Assembly (NCBI GenBank): GCA_934643825.1
Contig: CAKUCW010000022.1
Coordinates: forward strand, 1-42,521
Source: an uncultured Clostridia bacterium
GTDB lineage: Bacteria; Bacillota; Clostridia; Christensenellales; Aristaeellaceae
DNA length: 42,521 nucleotides
Direction: 5' to 3'
Shown here: piece by piece, positions 7,867 through 15,388 of the stretch
How positions within the stretch are numbered: the first letter of the stretch is position 1
How the letters are laid out: every line of letters begins with the position of its first letter
Notes under the pieces: model-generated
The model's database searches: none
The model's input: the letters and a program-made list of their open reading frames with translations, nothing else
What the model was told of the DNA's origin: nothing
Program-made: the position numbers and the translations under genes

Positions 7867-9429
7867 ATGAAAAAGGTCATTTCCTTTGTTCTGTGCCTGG
7901 CTGTGATGTTGGCAGCCATGGTGCTTCCCGCTTTTGCCGAGGAAGCCCGCAGCGGCGGAACGCTCGTCGTCGCCATCAACGGCGACCCGATCTCGTTCAA
8001 CCCGTCCCTCACTTCGGACGACAATCTCTACAAGCCCGCGCAGAACCTTTACAACCGGTTGGTCAAGCTGGATGCGTCCAAGCAGATCATTCCGGATGCT
8101 GCCGAGTCCTGGGAAGTCAGCGATGACGGTCTGGACATCACCTTCCATCTGCGCCAGAACATGTACTGGACGGACGGCGAACAGCTGACCGCTGAGGACG
8201 TGGCGTACACCTTCACCTATATCAAGGAACACAGCACCTGCTTCTTCTCTGCGAAGCTGGCGAACGTCTCTTCCATTGAGGCGGTCGATCCGTACACCGC
8301 GGTCTTCCATATGACCACGCCGGATGTTTCCATCATCGCCAGCCTTGGCTGGTATGGCACGTTCATCCTGCCGGAGCATGTCTTCAACAACGGTCAGACT
8401 TGGGAAGAAAACCCCGCTTCTACGACGCCGACCGTAACCTCCGGTCCGTTCACCTTCGTTGAGTACAAGCAGGGCGAATCCATCACGGTGGCGGCGAACC
8501 CGAATTACTACGAGGGCTGCCCGCAGGTGGATCAGGTTGTATTCTCCATCATTGCCGATTCCGAGACTGCCGTTCAGGCGCTGCTGGGCGGAGAGATCGA
8601 CGAGCTGACCAGCATCCCGACCTCTTATGTGGATCAGCTGCTGGCGGATGACAGCATCGTCATGACCAAGAACGAATATCCGTCCCCGGTTCGCATGGTC
8701 TTCAACTGCACGGATGAAACCATGAGCAGCCAGGCGCTGCGCACCGCGATCTCCATGTGCATCAACCGTGAGGATATCTCCGTGAAGGCGAGCGGCGGCA
8801 TCATGGCGCCGGAATACGCGATGTATCCGTCCCTGATTGCATGGGCTTCCAACACCGAAGACACCGCGCCGGCGTTCAGCATCGAGAACGCGCAGAAGGT
8901 TCTCGAGGACGCGGGCTACACCAAGGATGCTGACGGCTACTATGTCCGTGGGCTGACCATTGACGCGTTCAGCACCGGTGGTGTTTATGTGGATGCGGCG
9001 AAGCTCGTCGCGGCGAACTGCCAGAAGGCGGGCATCGAAGTGACCGTCAATGTCATGGAGTACAACGCGTGGGCGCAGAAGGTCGGCACCGAGCGCAACT
9101 ATCAGATCGAGTTTCAGGGCGGCTTCATGGGTCCGGATCCGGCGGCTCTTGGCACCCGCGTCGGCACGAACCAGGGCAGCAATTACAGCAATTACAGCAA
9201 TCCGGAAGTAGACGAACTGCTCCAGAAGGCGATTGAGACCGGCGACACGGAGAAGCGTGCGGAATACTATAAGGAAGCGCAGAAGATCCTCGCTGAGGAA
9301 CTGCCGTATGTCAACATTCTGGCTTACACCAGCTATGACGCGCACGGCTCCAACGTGGAGAATCTGCCGATCGACGGCGCTGGCAAGTGGGGCTGGAACG
9401 AGTACACCTACACCCGCTTCGTCAACTGA
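7867..9429 (+). CDS. oppA: Peptide-binding protein, family 5 (OppA/DppA type), no lipobox
   Basis: This is the extracytoplasmic receptor of the peptide importer, 520 residues, with AAGGAGG before the ATG. It has the SBP_bac_5 layout: GGTLVVAINGDPISFNP at the mature start, PDAAESWEVSDDGLDITFHLR, WTDGEQLTAEDVAYTFTYI, and repeats of the fold up to the C-terminus. The signal peptide ends AFA before EEA. The only cysteine (position 10) sits in the hydrophobic core after FVL, which is not a lipobox, so this too looks like a signal peptidase I substrate. It is last in its operon, downstream of the ATPases, and is followed by MITE-like copy B. Confidence 0.92.
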   Translation: MKKVISFVLCLAVMLAAMVLPAFAEEARSGGTLVVAINGDPISFNPSLTSDDNLYKPAQNLYNRLVKLDASKQIIPDAAESWEVSDDGLDITFHLRQNMYWTDGEQLTAEDVAYTFTYIKEHSTCFFSAKLANVSSIEAVDPYTAVFHMTTPDVSIIASLGWYGTFILPEHVFNNGQTWEENPASTTPTVTSGPFTFVEYKQGESITVAANPNYYEGCPQVDQVVFSIIADSETAVQALLGGEIDELTSIPTSYVDQLLADDSIVMTKNEYPSPVRMVFNCTDETMSSQALRTAISMCINREDISVKASGGIMAPEYAMYPSLIAWASNTEDTAPAFSIENAQKVLEDAGYTKDADGYYVRGLTIDAFSTGGVYVDAAKLVAANCQKAGIEVTVNVMEYNAWAQKVGTERNYQIEFQGGFMGPDPAALGTRVGTNQGSNYSNYSNPEVDELLQKAIETGDTEKRAEYYKEAQKILAEELPYVNILAYTSYDAHGSNVENLPIDGAGKWGWNEYTYTRFVN

Positions 9430-9451
9430 TCTTTTCGATCACAACCAACAA

Positions 9452-9474
9452 GGGAGCGGTTTTAAACCTCTCAT
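9452..9474 (+). repeat. Left copy of a duplicated hairpin flanking MITE-like copy B
   Basis: The 23 bases starting GGGAGCGGTTTTAAACC and ending CAT recur at 9598-9620 with two differences. Each forms an imperfect hairpin (GGAG and GG with CC and CTC). The pair brackets copy B exactly as the 31-base pair brackets copy A, yet has a different sequence. Confidence 0.65.
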
Positions 9475-9597
9475 CAGACTGTAGACAAAAGCTATTCTCC
9501 CTCCGAAGGGGGGAGAATAGCCCTTTCCGCAAATGAAAGAGTAGCTGAATTTCCTAATTTTGCTATTCAAGCCAAGTTTGCTTATGTCAACAAGCTG
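9475..9597 (-). mobile_element. MITE-like element, copy B (123 bp, inverted)
   Basis: Read on the minus strand, this is about 95% identical by eye to 3549-3673, with the same ends (CAGCTTGTTGACA and TGTCTACAGTCTG) and the same two internal stems. It stands immediately after oppA. With copy A it brackets the opp operon in inverted orientation. It is non-coding. Confidence 0.75.
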
Positions 9598-9628
9598 GGG
9601 AGCGGCTTTAAACCTCTCCTTTGTCTTA
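9598..9628 (+). terminator. Probable opp terminator (right copy of duplicated hairpin)
   Basis: A weak hairpin GGAG-C-GG / CC-T-CTCC (about 9599-9619) is followed by TTTGTCTT. It is the better of the two copies, but the stem is short, so read-through into the peptidase gene is likely. Confidence 0.4.
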
Positions 9629-9665
9629 TATTCGCTGATTTAGGGATTCAGAAAGGAAAATAGGC

Positions 9666-11072
9666 ATGAAAGCGATCTATGAGGAGCTGCTGCGCAAGAT
9701 TCCTGATTACAAGGAATTCCTGACTGCGCAGGAGCTGGACGAAAGCTCGTTCGCGCTGGCGAAGGAATATCCGGACATCGTGTCCGTGTTCCCCTTCGGC
9801 GAGACCAAGGAAGGGCGCACCCTTCAGTGCATGAAGATTTCCGGCGGCAAGCATGTCGCGCTGATGTTCGGCTGCCCGCACCCCAACGAGCCGATCGGCA
9901 CGATGATGCTGGAATACTTCACCCGGGCGCTGGCGGAGAACAAAGCCCTGCGCGATGAGCTGGATTATACCTGGTATATCGTCAAAGCGTGGGACTATGA
10001 CGGACTGATGCTTAATGAGAAGTGGCTCAAGGGTCCGTATACGCTCTACAACTATTCGCGCAATTTCTTCCGTCCTGCCGGCTTCAAGCAGGTGGACTGG
10101 ACATTCCCGATTGACTATAAGGATCTGCATTTCCATGAGCCGATTCCTGAAACGCAGGCGATGATGAAGCTCATCGATGAGATCCGTCCGGAGTTCATTT
10201 ATTCGCTGCACAATGCGGGCTTCGGCGGCGTTTACTGGTATGAAACCGATGCGACCCCGGAAATCTACGACGATCTGCATGCCGCGCCGCTCTCGCAGGA
10301 TGTGCCGATGAACCTCGGCGAACCGGAAGCGCCGTACTGCAAGCTGCTTGCCCCGGCGATCTACAAAGAGCTGAGCATCACGGACGAATACGATTACCTT
10401 GAGAAATATGGCGCGAAGAACATCGGCGAGATCATCAAGGTCGGCTCCTGCTCGGCGGATTACGCCAACAAGCGCTGGGGTTCGTTCACGATGTTGACCG
10501 AAGAGCCGTACTTCTTTGACCGCCGCATCAACGACCTTTCCGATGCGGATATCACGCGTGCCGAAGCTGCGCTGGAGGGACTGGACTGGGTTGAGAAGGC
10601 GAACGAATTCCTCTGCGGCGAGCTGAATAAAACCCTTCGGTATATGGACAAGGAGAACCCCTTCAAGCTGGCGCTGGAGGCTTTCACGGAGAACAAATCC
10701 GCCGAAGCAACCCGCAACATGATCAAGAGCAATCCGGATTTTGCCAAGACGGCGACGGTTGCCGAGAAATTTGACAACCTGCTCATCAAGAAGTTCTATA
10801 AGCTGCTGCAATACGGCATGCTCATCCGCGCCAACGAGCTGGAGTTGGAGCGCATGAAGAAAAACGGCGAGGCGAACCCGGAGAAAGAAGCCGCGCTGAC
10901 CGCTGCCGCCGCGGCTGCGGAAGAAGAACATAAGAAGCTTTCGGACTATCTGGAAAAGGAAATCGACTACGAAGTCGTGCCGATCCGCAAGCTGGTTTAC
11001 ATCCAGCTATGCTGCGGTTTGAACATGGCGGAGTATCTGAAAGCGCACCCGGAGAAGCTGAAGAGCTGCTGA
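9666..11072 (+). CDS. M14-family zinc carboxypeptidase, cytoplasmic
   Basis: This 468-residue metallopeptidase has M14 ligands: HPNEPIG at residues 72-78 supplies His72 and Glu75, and SLHNAGFGG supplies His182. The Glu in MLTEEPYFFD (about 279-280) is in the place of the catalytic glutamate. There is no signal peptide, so it probably acts in the cytoplasm, releasing C-terminal residues or acyl-amino acid side groups from small peptides. AGAAAGGA lies before the ATG. It follows the peptide importer in the same direction across a leaky-looking terminator, which fits processing of imported peptides. Subfamily and substrate remain open (deacylase-like M14 members also exist). Confidence 0.82.
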   Translation: MKAIYEELLRKIPDYKEFLTAQELDESSFALAKEYPDIVSVFPFGETKEGRTLQCMKISGGKHVALMFGCPHPNEPIGTMMLEYFTRALAENKALRDELDYTWYIVKAWDYDGLMLNEKWLKGPYTLYNYSRNFFRPAGFKQVDWTFPIDYKDLHFHEPIPETQAMMKLIDEIRPEFIYSLHNAGFGGVYWYETDATPEIYDDLHAAPLSQDVPMNLGEPEAPYCKLLAPAIYKELSITDEYDYLEKYGAKNIGEIIKVGSCSADYANKRWGSFTMLTEEPYFFDRRINDLSDADITRAEAALEGLDWVEKANEFLCGELNKTLRYMDKENPFKLALEAFTENKSAEATRNMIKSNPDFAKTATVAEKFDNLLIKKFYKLLQYGMLIRANELELERMKKNGEANPEKEAALTAAAAAAEEEHKKLSDYLEKEIDYEVVPIRKLVYIQLCCGLNMAEYLKAHPEKLKSC

Positions 11073-11115
11073 GCCAAGCGAAGGCGTCAAGCCGCGATTC
11101 TTCCTTAAAAAAACT

Positions 11116-11158
11116 GGATCCCTTCCATATCGGATCACCGGTATGGAAGGGACTTTTT
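11116..11158 (+). terminator. Terminator after the M14 peptidase
   Basis: Arms TCCCTTCCATA and TATGGAAGGGA form an 11-bp stem around a GC-rich loop, followed by CTTTTTG. It lies about 50 bases beyond the stop codon. Confidence 0.8.
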
Positions 11159-11330
11159 GCGTCTTGAAAATGGTATAAAAAGCATAAATTCGGAATGCTT
11201 GACCGCTTCGGACGGAAGAATATACCGATCTCATTTCCCCAAAATCGGGGCTGTGGGAAGCGATTGCAGAAGGCATTTTTGATGTCAAACCTAATACATT
11301 CCTTATGAAATCTGAACTTATTGAGTATTG

Positions 11331-11641
11331 TGATATGTACCCCCAATACTGGGTGTCCAGCATTGGGGGTACATATCAGAAAGAGAAACTGCTATGATAA
11401 CTGTATTATGGAAATATTCTTCGGTCGTCTGAAAACAGAAATGTTTTATGGGCTTGAGAAAACACATACTTCATTCGAAATTTTTGCAAAAGCTATTACT
11501 GAATACATTGATTATTACAATAACAGGAGAATCCAAGTAAAAACGAAATGGATGCTTCCCTCTACATTCAGAGAAGCATCCATGGCGATGACCTAATTAT
11601 TCAATTCTAAGCAGGTGTCCAGAAAACCGGGTACATATCAG
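11331..11641 (+). mobile_element. Remnant of an IS3-family (IS150-like) insertion sequence
   Basis: The right end GGTGTCCAG-N6-GGGTACATATCA (11613-11640) matches a motif at the left (11350-11379), where it sits in a perfect palindrome of the GATATGTACCCCCAAT type. Between them is the tail of the transposase. The rest of the element, including the DDE N-terminal part, is missing, so it cannot move itself. Confidence 0.75.
11384..11596 (+). pseudogene. C-terminal fragment of IS3/IS150 transposase OrfB
   Basis: The frame reads CYDNCIMEIFFGRLKTEM, then TSFEIFAKAITEYIDYYN and NRRIQVKTKWM. This is the well-known C-terminal block of IS3-family integrase-type transposases, including the final catalytic Glu region (ME-FFGRLK). 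About 70 residues remain of roughly 280. The upstream part has been replaced by an IS end, so the gene is dead. The fragment lies between convergent genes (M14 peptidase and XpaC-like). Confidence 0.8.
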
Positions 11642-11678
11642 CCGGAATTTGGCGCATTCGCTCTTGCTTTTTTGGACA

Positions 11679-11760
11679 TATGGAAACTTGCGCAAAATCG
11701 TCCGCATGAGCCACGCCTCGATGCCTTGTGGACAACAGACTGGCGGGCTCATGCCGTGAA
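11679..11760 (+). repeat. Dispersed GC-rich repeat, diverged copy
   Basis: It starts ATATGGAAACTTGCG, continues AAAATCGTCCGCATGAGC and ends GGCGGGCTCATGCCG. It is recognisably related to the copies at 3719-3797 and 26061-26150, but its final hairpin is degraded. It lies just beyond the IS remnant. Confidence 0.5.
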
Positions 11761-11772
11761 GCCGAAAGGCAC

Positions 11773-12651
11773 TCAGTGCGACGCCATCGGCTTATTCTGC
11801 CCGTTTCGGTTTTTGAGAACATCGGCGAACGGATCGTCTTCCGCGGTTTCGTTTTCATCGATCAGTCCGTCAGATTTGAGCATGTCGCGCAGGACGTCCA
11901 TCTCGCTTTCCAGGTCGATGAAACGATATTCGTCCAGCGCTTCGACCTGCTTGCGGAAAGCCTTGTCGATTTCGCCGACAGCGACGGAAATGCGGCTGCG
12001 AACCTCGCGGGCTTTCGGCGTGTCAGCGTTGTTCTCCAGTTTGGCGCGTGCTTCCAGAAGACGCAGGGTCGTGGGCAGATAATAGCGCAGAAACGTGCGC
12101 AGCTGGCTGAGCAGCTGGGGACGCTGTTCCAAAATGGAGAGAATCTGTCCGCAGCTGTTTTCAATGGAATCAATCTGCGCGGACAGTTCAGGATCGGGAA
12201 TCAGGTCGTTGGCGTGGCGAATGCGGCGCATGGCATCGCGCCCTTCACGGATGACCACAGCAACGTCGTCTGTGTCGCCGACGCCGGAGGCGGTTTGTGC
12301 GGTTTCGGTCTGTGTGTCCTCGCGGCGTGCGCGGGAGGCGGAGGCTTCCGTCTGCGCCCAGCGGCGCTGGGTGTCGTCGTCGTCGGTCACGGTGCAGTCC
12401 GCGTCGGCGTATGCGTTGCTGCGATTACGGCTGCGCCCGCGGACATGAACGCCGTTGCGGTCGATATCCACATTCCAGTCGGTGCCGTTCCGCTCGGATT
12501 CGTTTTCATCCTTGACGGCCTTATCCAGCGCGTAAAACAGCAGATAAACGGCTAAAGGACCGACGGGTCCGGCAATGGAGAGAGAAAGAGCATACCACGC
12601 CCATTTGGGCAGATAATCGAGTTTGCGGCGCAGTTTCTTTGCGTTTTTCAT
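11773..12651 (-). CDS. XpaC-like membrane-anchored protein (5-bromo-4-chloroindolyl phosphate hydrolysis family)
   Basis: The protein has 292 residues. After a basic N-terminus there is a hydrophobic hairpin (WAWYALSLSIAGPVGPLAVYLLFYAL), then a charged, probably disordered stretch. The C-terminal helical domain from about residue 150 matches the XpaC family: IRHANDLIPDPELSAQI, YYLPTTLRLLE, and a final ESEMDVLRDMLKSDGL. XpaC is usually coded beside TelA (toxic anion resistance), but no telA is visible here, and the biochemical role of the family is uncertain. I start at the ATG at 12651 because GGAGGT lies 12 bases 5' of it. The open frame upstream covers the promoter. Confidence 0.75.
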   Translation of the reverse strand: MKNAKKLRRKLDYLPKWAWYALSLSIAGPVGPLAVYLLFYALDKAVKDENESERNGTDWNVDIDRNGVHVRGRSRNRSNAYADADCTVTDDDDTQRRWAQTEASASRARREDTQTETAQTASGVGDTDDVAVVIREGRDAMRRIRHANDLIPDPELSAQIDSIENSCGQILSILEQRPQLLSQLRTFLRYYLPTTLRLLEARAKLENNADTPKAREVRSRISVAVGEIDKAFRKQVEALDEYRFIDLESEMDVLRDMLKSDGLIDENETAEDDPFADVLKNRNGQNKPMASH

Positions 12652-12715
12652 TTTCTTCTGACAACCTCCGGGGAAGCGTATCCCGCGTTCAATAAGTAAG
12701 TCGATATCAGCATTC

Positions 12716-12744
12716 ATTATATCAAATTGAGGGCGGATTGTCAC
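12716..12744 (-). promoter_or_regulatory. Promoter of the xpaC-like gene
   Basis: On the minus strand, GTGACA (12744-12739) and a perfect TATAAT (12721-12716) are 17 bases apart, about 65 bases upstream of the start codon. The gene is therefore transcribed independently of the upstream permease, which has its own terminator. Confidence 0.65.
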
Positions 12745-12754
12745 CTGTGTGCGA

Positions 12755-12794
12755 AAGAAAAACCGCCGACCGGACGGTAAATCCGGAAGGCGGT
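12755..12794 (-). terminator. Terminator after the AI-2E-family gene
   Basis: On the minus strand, ACCGCC pairs with GGCGGT, with an inner CCGGA/TCCGG stem, and the hairpin is followed by TTTTTCTTT. Confidence 0.75.
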
Positions 12795-12816
12795 GAACAT
12801 CGGAAGTCGATGCGGA

Positions 12817-14088
12817 TTATTTTTCGGTTTCCTTCTTTTTGCCGAAGGCGAAGCGGCGTTTTTTCTCGTCCGCCTTGGCTGGCTTGCGGGAAGGCGGCTC
12901 CTGCGTCTTCGTCGGAATGGGGCGGGAAACCGTCTTGCGGATATCGTCCGCGACGAAGCGGATGTCGTCGAACACGCCGTCGAGAATGCCGGTCCTGATA
13001 AAGTTCATGACGGTGATCCAGATGATCGGGGCGACGATCAGTCCCGTTACGCCCGCGATGCGCATGCCGGCATACATGGAGAACAGCATTTGCAGCGAAG
13101 AGAATCCGGTTGCGCCGCCGAGAATTCGGGGCTCAAAGATGCGGCGGATGATGTAGAGGATGCCGTAGAGCAGCAGAAGCTGCGCACCCATTTCAAACAG
13201 ACCCAGCACCATGCAGATTATGCCCCACGGAACCAGCACCGTTCCCGCGCCAAAGAACGGAATGAAATCCAGAAAGGCGAGAACCAGCGCGATCGGCAGC
13301 GGATACGGCACGCCGATGATAAAGAACGCGACGAGGATAATCGCCATATCCAGCAGCGCGAAAATCAGCTGAGAACGGAAAAAACCGAATACCGCAGTTC
13401 GGAAGCTGTGTCCCATCAGGCGGACGGAGTTTTTGCCGCGTGCGCCGAGGTAGCCGTAAATGTTCTCGCGCAGGTTGGGAAAATCTGCCGTGATGATGCA
13501 GCTCGCCAGAACCAGCACGGTCAGGAAGATGACGAAGCTCGGCACTTCCAGCGCGATGTTGCGGGTCATGCTCATCGCATAGCTCAGCGCACCGGAGAGC
13601 AGGGTCTTCAACCATTCCCACGCGCTTGCCAGCAGGGAGAACAGCTCGTCGCCGACGCCCGCATATTCGGCAGGGAGTTTGGTCAGAATTTCTTCCAGCC
13701 ATGTGACAAGTTGGTTATACAGATCCTGTAACTGGGCGATAAAGGTCGGCACGTTGCGTGCCAGGTCAATCGCCTGAGAAACGAGCTGACCGGCGAAGAA
13801 CAGGCAGATGCCGAACAGCAGCGCATAAAAGACCAGAACGAGGATATAAGAAAACAGCTTGCGCGTCAGCCGCAGGCGGCGCTGAAGCCATGCGATGATC
13901 GGGTTGAACATCCACGCCATAATGAACGCCAGAATGAAGGGCATCAGGATGCCCAGCACAGGACCGCCCAGCAGCCCCAGCGCAACCACGCTGACGATGG
14001 CAATGCCGATTTCCGTAATCAGACGCAGATAGGTGCGCCTGCGTTCGCCGTTTTGAATAAGAGGGGAATTTTGCGGGGTATCAGCCAT
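12817..14088 (-). CDS. AI-2E-family (YtvI/PerM-like) membrane permease
   Basis: The protein has 423 residues and about eight membrane segments, with the hallmark C-terminal half of the family (VPYPLPIALVLAFLDFIPFFG, GTVLVPWG, then RIFEPRILGGATGFSSLQ). Relatives include an autoinducer-2 exporter, Na+/H+ antiporters and sporulation-linked YtvI, so substrate cannot be inferred. A basic cytoplasmic tail of about 50 residues (Lys/Arg/Pro rich) follows the last helix. AAAGGAATGAT precedes the ATG. It lies 24 bases after the LCP gene, so the two are probably co-transcribed and may both act at the envelope. Confidence 0.88.
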   Translation of the reverse strand: MADTPQNSPLIQNGERRRTYLRLITEIGIAIVSVVALGLLGGPVLGILMPFILAFIMAWMFNPIIAWLQRRLRLTRKLFSYILVLVFYALLFGICLFFAGQLVSQAIDLARNVPTFIAQLQDLYNQLVTWLEEILTKLPAEYAGVGDELFSLLASAWEWLKTLLSGALSYAMSMTRNIALEVPSFVIFLTVLVLASCIITADFPNLRENIYGYLGARGKNSVRLMGHSFRTAVFGFFRSQLIFALLDMAIILVAFFIIGVPYPLPIALVLAFLDFIPFFGAGTVLVPWGIICMVLGLFEMGAQLLLLYGILYIIRRIFEPRILGGATGFSSLQMLFSMYAGMRIAGVTGLIVAPIIWITVMNFIRTGILDGVFDDIRFVADDIRKTVSRPIPTKTQEPPSRKPAKADEKKRRFAFGKKKETEK

Positions 14089-14112
14089 ATCATCATTCCT
14101 TTTCGAATTTGA

Positions 14113-15000
14113 TTATTCTTCCGTCTTGATTTTCGGGACGGGCAGACCGAGATCCTGATGGAGCAGGCGGACGTTGTCCTCGAGCTTGTTGAGGATCACG
14201 CTGCTTTCGCCGTAACGCCAATAACCCTCGTAGGGAACGCCGACGCGCACAACCCGTGCGCCGCGCATCCAGAGCGATTGATAGACGAGCTTCATCTGCT
14301 CTGCGCCGCTCAGGGAAGAGCGCCATGCGTGCCCCATTTCGCGGACGACGGCGACCACGCGTGCGGCGGTCATGTGATGGGTCTGTGCGACCAGAGCGGA
14401 GAAGAGCTTGGTCTGCCGATCGCCGCGCCCGAGGTCGTTATCCAGCTTGCGGCAGCGGGCATAGCACAGAGCCTGCGCACCGTTCACATGGCAAAGCCCT
14501 TCCGTGAGCGGATGGGTGGGATAGGTGCCTTCTTTTTTATCGATGTAGCGTGCTTCCGCCTCGGTCAGCTCGAGATCCACGCCGCCCATGGCGTCGATGA
14601 TCGTGATGACGGAGGAAAAATTGACGCGGAACCAGCCGTCGATTTTCAGATCGAACGCATTTTCCAACGCGGAAACCAGCGTGCTTTCGTCCTGCGAGCG
14701 GACGATGGTGTTGAGCTTCGTGCCGCGATTGTGTTCGTCCGGGATGACGATGTCACGCGCAAAGGTCACCGCGTGGATTTTTCCCGAGTCGAAACCGACC
14801 TGAACGAGCATCATCACGTCGCTTCGCCCGTTATCATTGAGCGAACCATAATTATCTATGCCCAGAATCAGGAAAGTTTTCGTTCCGTGGGGATGCAGCA
14901 CGATGACCAGCGCCAGCAGCACGGCGAAGAGAATGAGCAGCGCACGCGCCGCCTTGTGGCGAGAGAAAAATGAACGGATGTCGGATAATTTATTCTGCAT
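14113..15000 (-). CDS. LytR-CpsA-Psr (LCP) family cell-wall glycopolymer ligase
   Basis: The protein has 295 residues: one N-terminal membrane anchor (ARALLILFAVLLALVIVLH) and an extracellular LCP domain. Visible family motifs are GRSDVMMLVQV, FARDIVIP (the arginine that contacts the lipid pyrophosphate), GTKLNTI, DGWFRVNF and DLGRGDRQTKL. LCP enzymes move teichoic acids or other glycopolymers from undecaprenyl carriers to peptidoglycan. This is a Gram-positive trait and helps to place the organism. The ribosome site is weak (CAGGACAT). It heads the minus-strand group with the AI-2E-family gene. Confidence 0.9.
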   Translation of the reverse strand: MQNKLSDIRSFFSRHKAARALLILFAVLLALVIVLHPHGTKTFLILGIDNYGSLNDNGRSDVMMLVQVGFDSGKIHAVTFARDIVIPDEHNRGTKLNTIVRSQDESTLVSALENAFDLKIDGWFRVNFSSVITIIDAMGGVDLELTEAEARYIDKKEGTYPTHPLTEGLCHVNGAQALCYARCRKLDNDLGRGDRQTKLFSALVAQTHHMTAARVVAVVREMGHAWRSSLSGAEQMKLVYQSLWMRGARVVRVGVPYEGYWRYGESSVILNKLEDNVRLLHQDLGLPVPKIKTEE

Positions 15001-15040
15001 ATGTCCTGACTTTCTGATGATTTATGGAGGGGTATTTTTC

Positions 15041-15070
15041 GAATATTTGGGAAATTGTTTCCAAATATTC
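15041..15070 (-). promoter_or_regulatory. Dyad in the leader of the LCP gene
   Basis: GAATATTTGGGAAA and TTTCCAAATATTC form an inverted repeat of about 13 bp around a TTG loop, 40 bases 5' of the LCP start. It could be an operator or an RNA hairpin. The sequence does not show which. Confidence 0.4.
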
Positions 15071-15101
15071 TGCCAAAACAGGTATCAAAAATCTAAAAGA
15101 C

Positions 15102-15130
15102 AACATAACATAAATAGTGATGAAAATCAA
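15102..15130 (-). promoter_or_regulatory. Probable promoter of the LCP/AI-2E-family pair
   Basis: On the minus strand, TTGATT (15130-15125) and TATGTT (15107-15102) have 17-base spacing. Confidence 0.45.
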
Positions 15131-15179
15131 GCACATTAAGAAAATGTAACGAATTTGCCATGTTTGCCGTCATGGGGAG

Positions 15180-15208
15180 TTGTAACCGAGTCTGTTTTCG
15201 TGTATAAT
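15180..15208 (+). promoter_or_regulatory. Promoter of the RNase J gene
   Basis: TTGTAA (15180-15185) and a perfect TATAAT (15203-15208) have 17-base spacing. The transcription start falls near 15215, leaving a leader of about 175 bases before the GTG start. Confidence 0.7.
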
Positions 15209-15214
15209 AAAAAT

Positions 15215-15388
15215 GTTATGGATTTTTGCACGATGCCGCCTGCGGCTTCGTTCAAGATAGATGCGCACCGGGATGACCTCCGAAAGCGCAAAGCAAAGCA
15301 AGATGAAGCGAGATCGACGCCCCGAAAGGGAGCGTCTGTTTGAAGATGCGCAGAGAAATGCCTGCGCCATTACAGAAAGGAAATTTTT
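15215..15388 (+). promoter_or_regulatory. Long structured 5' leader of the RNase J gene
   Basis: The leader has no ORF of note. It holds a GCCGC-CT-GCGGC hairpin (15235-15246) and, about 50 bases before the start, a hairpin with a GAAA tetraloop: GACGC-CCC / GGG-A-GCGTC (15316-15336). No known riboswitch is recognised. Autoregulation of ribonuclease messages through leader structure is known for other RNases (for example rne), so the leader may be a target of its own product. That is inference. Confidence 0.45.

Noticed and set aside
11160..11330. Possible gene fragment between the M14 terminator and the IS remnant
   Set aside because: Short plausible stretches appear in one frame, but there is no recognisable family, start or ribosome site.
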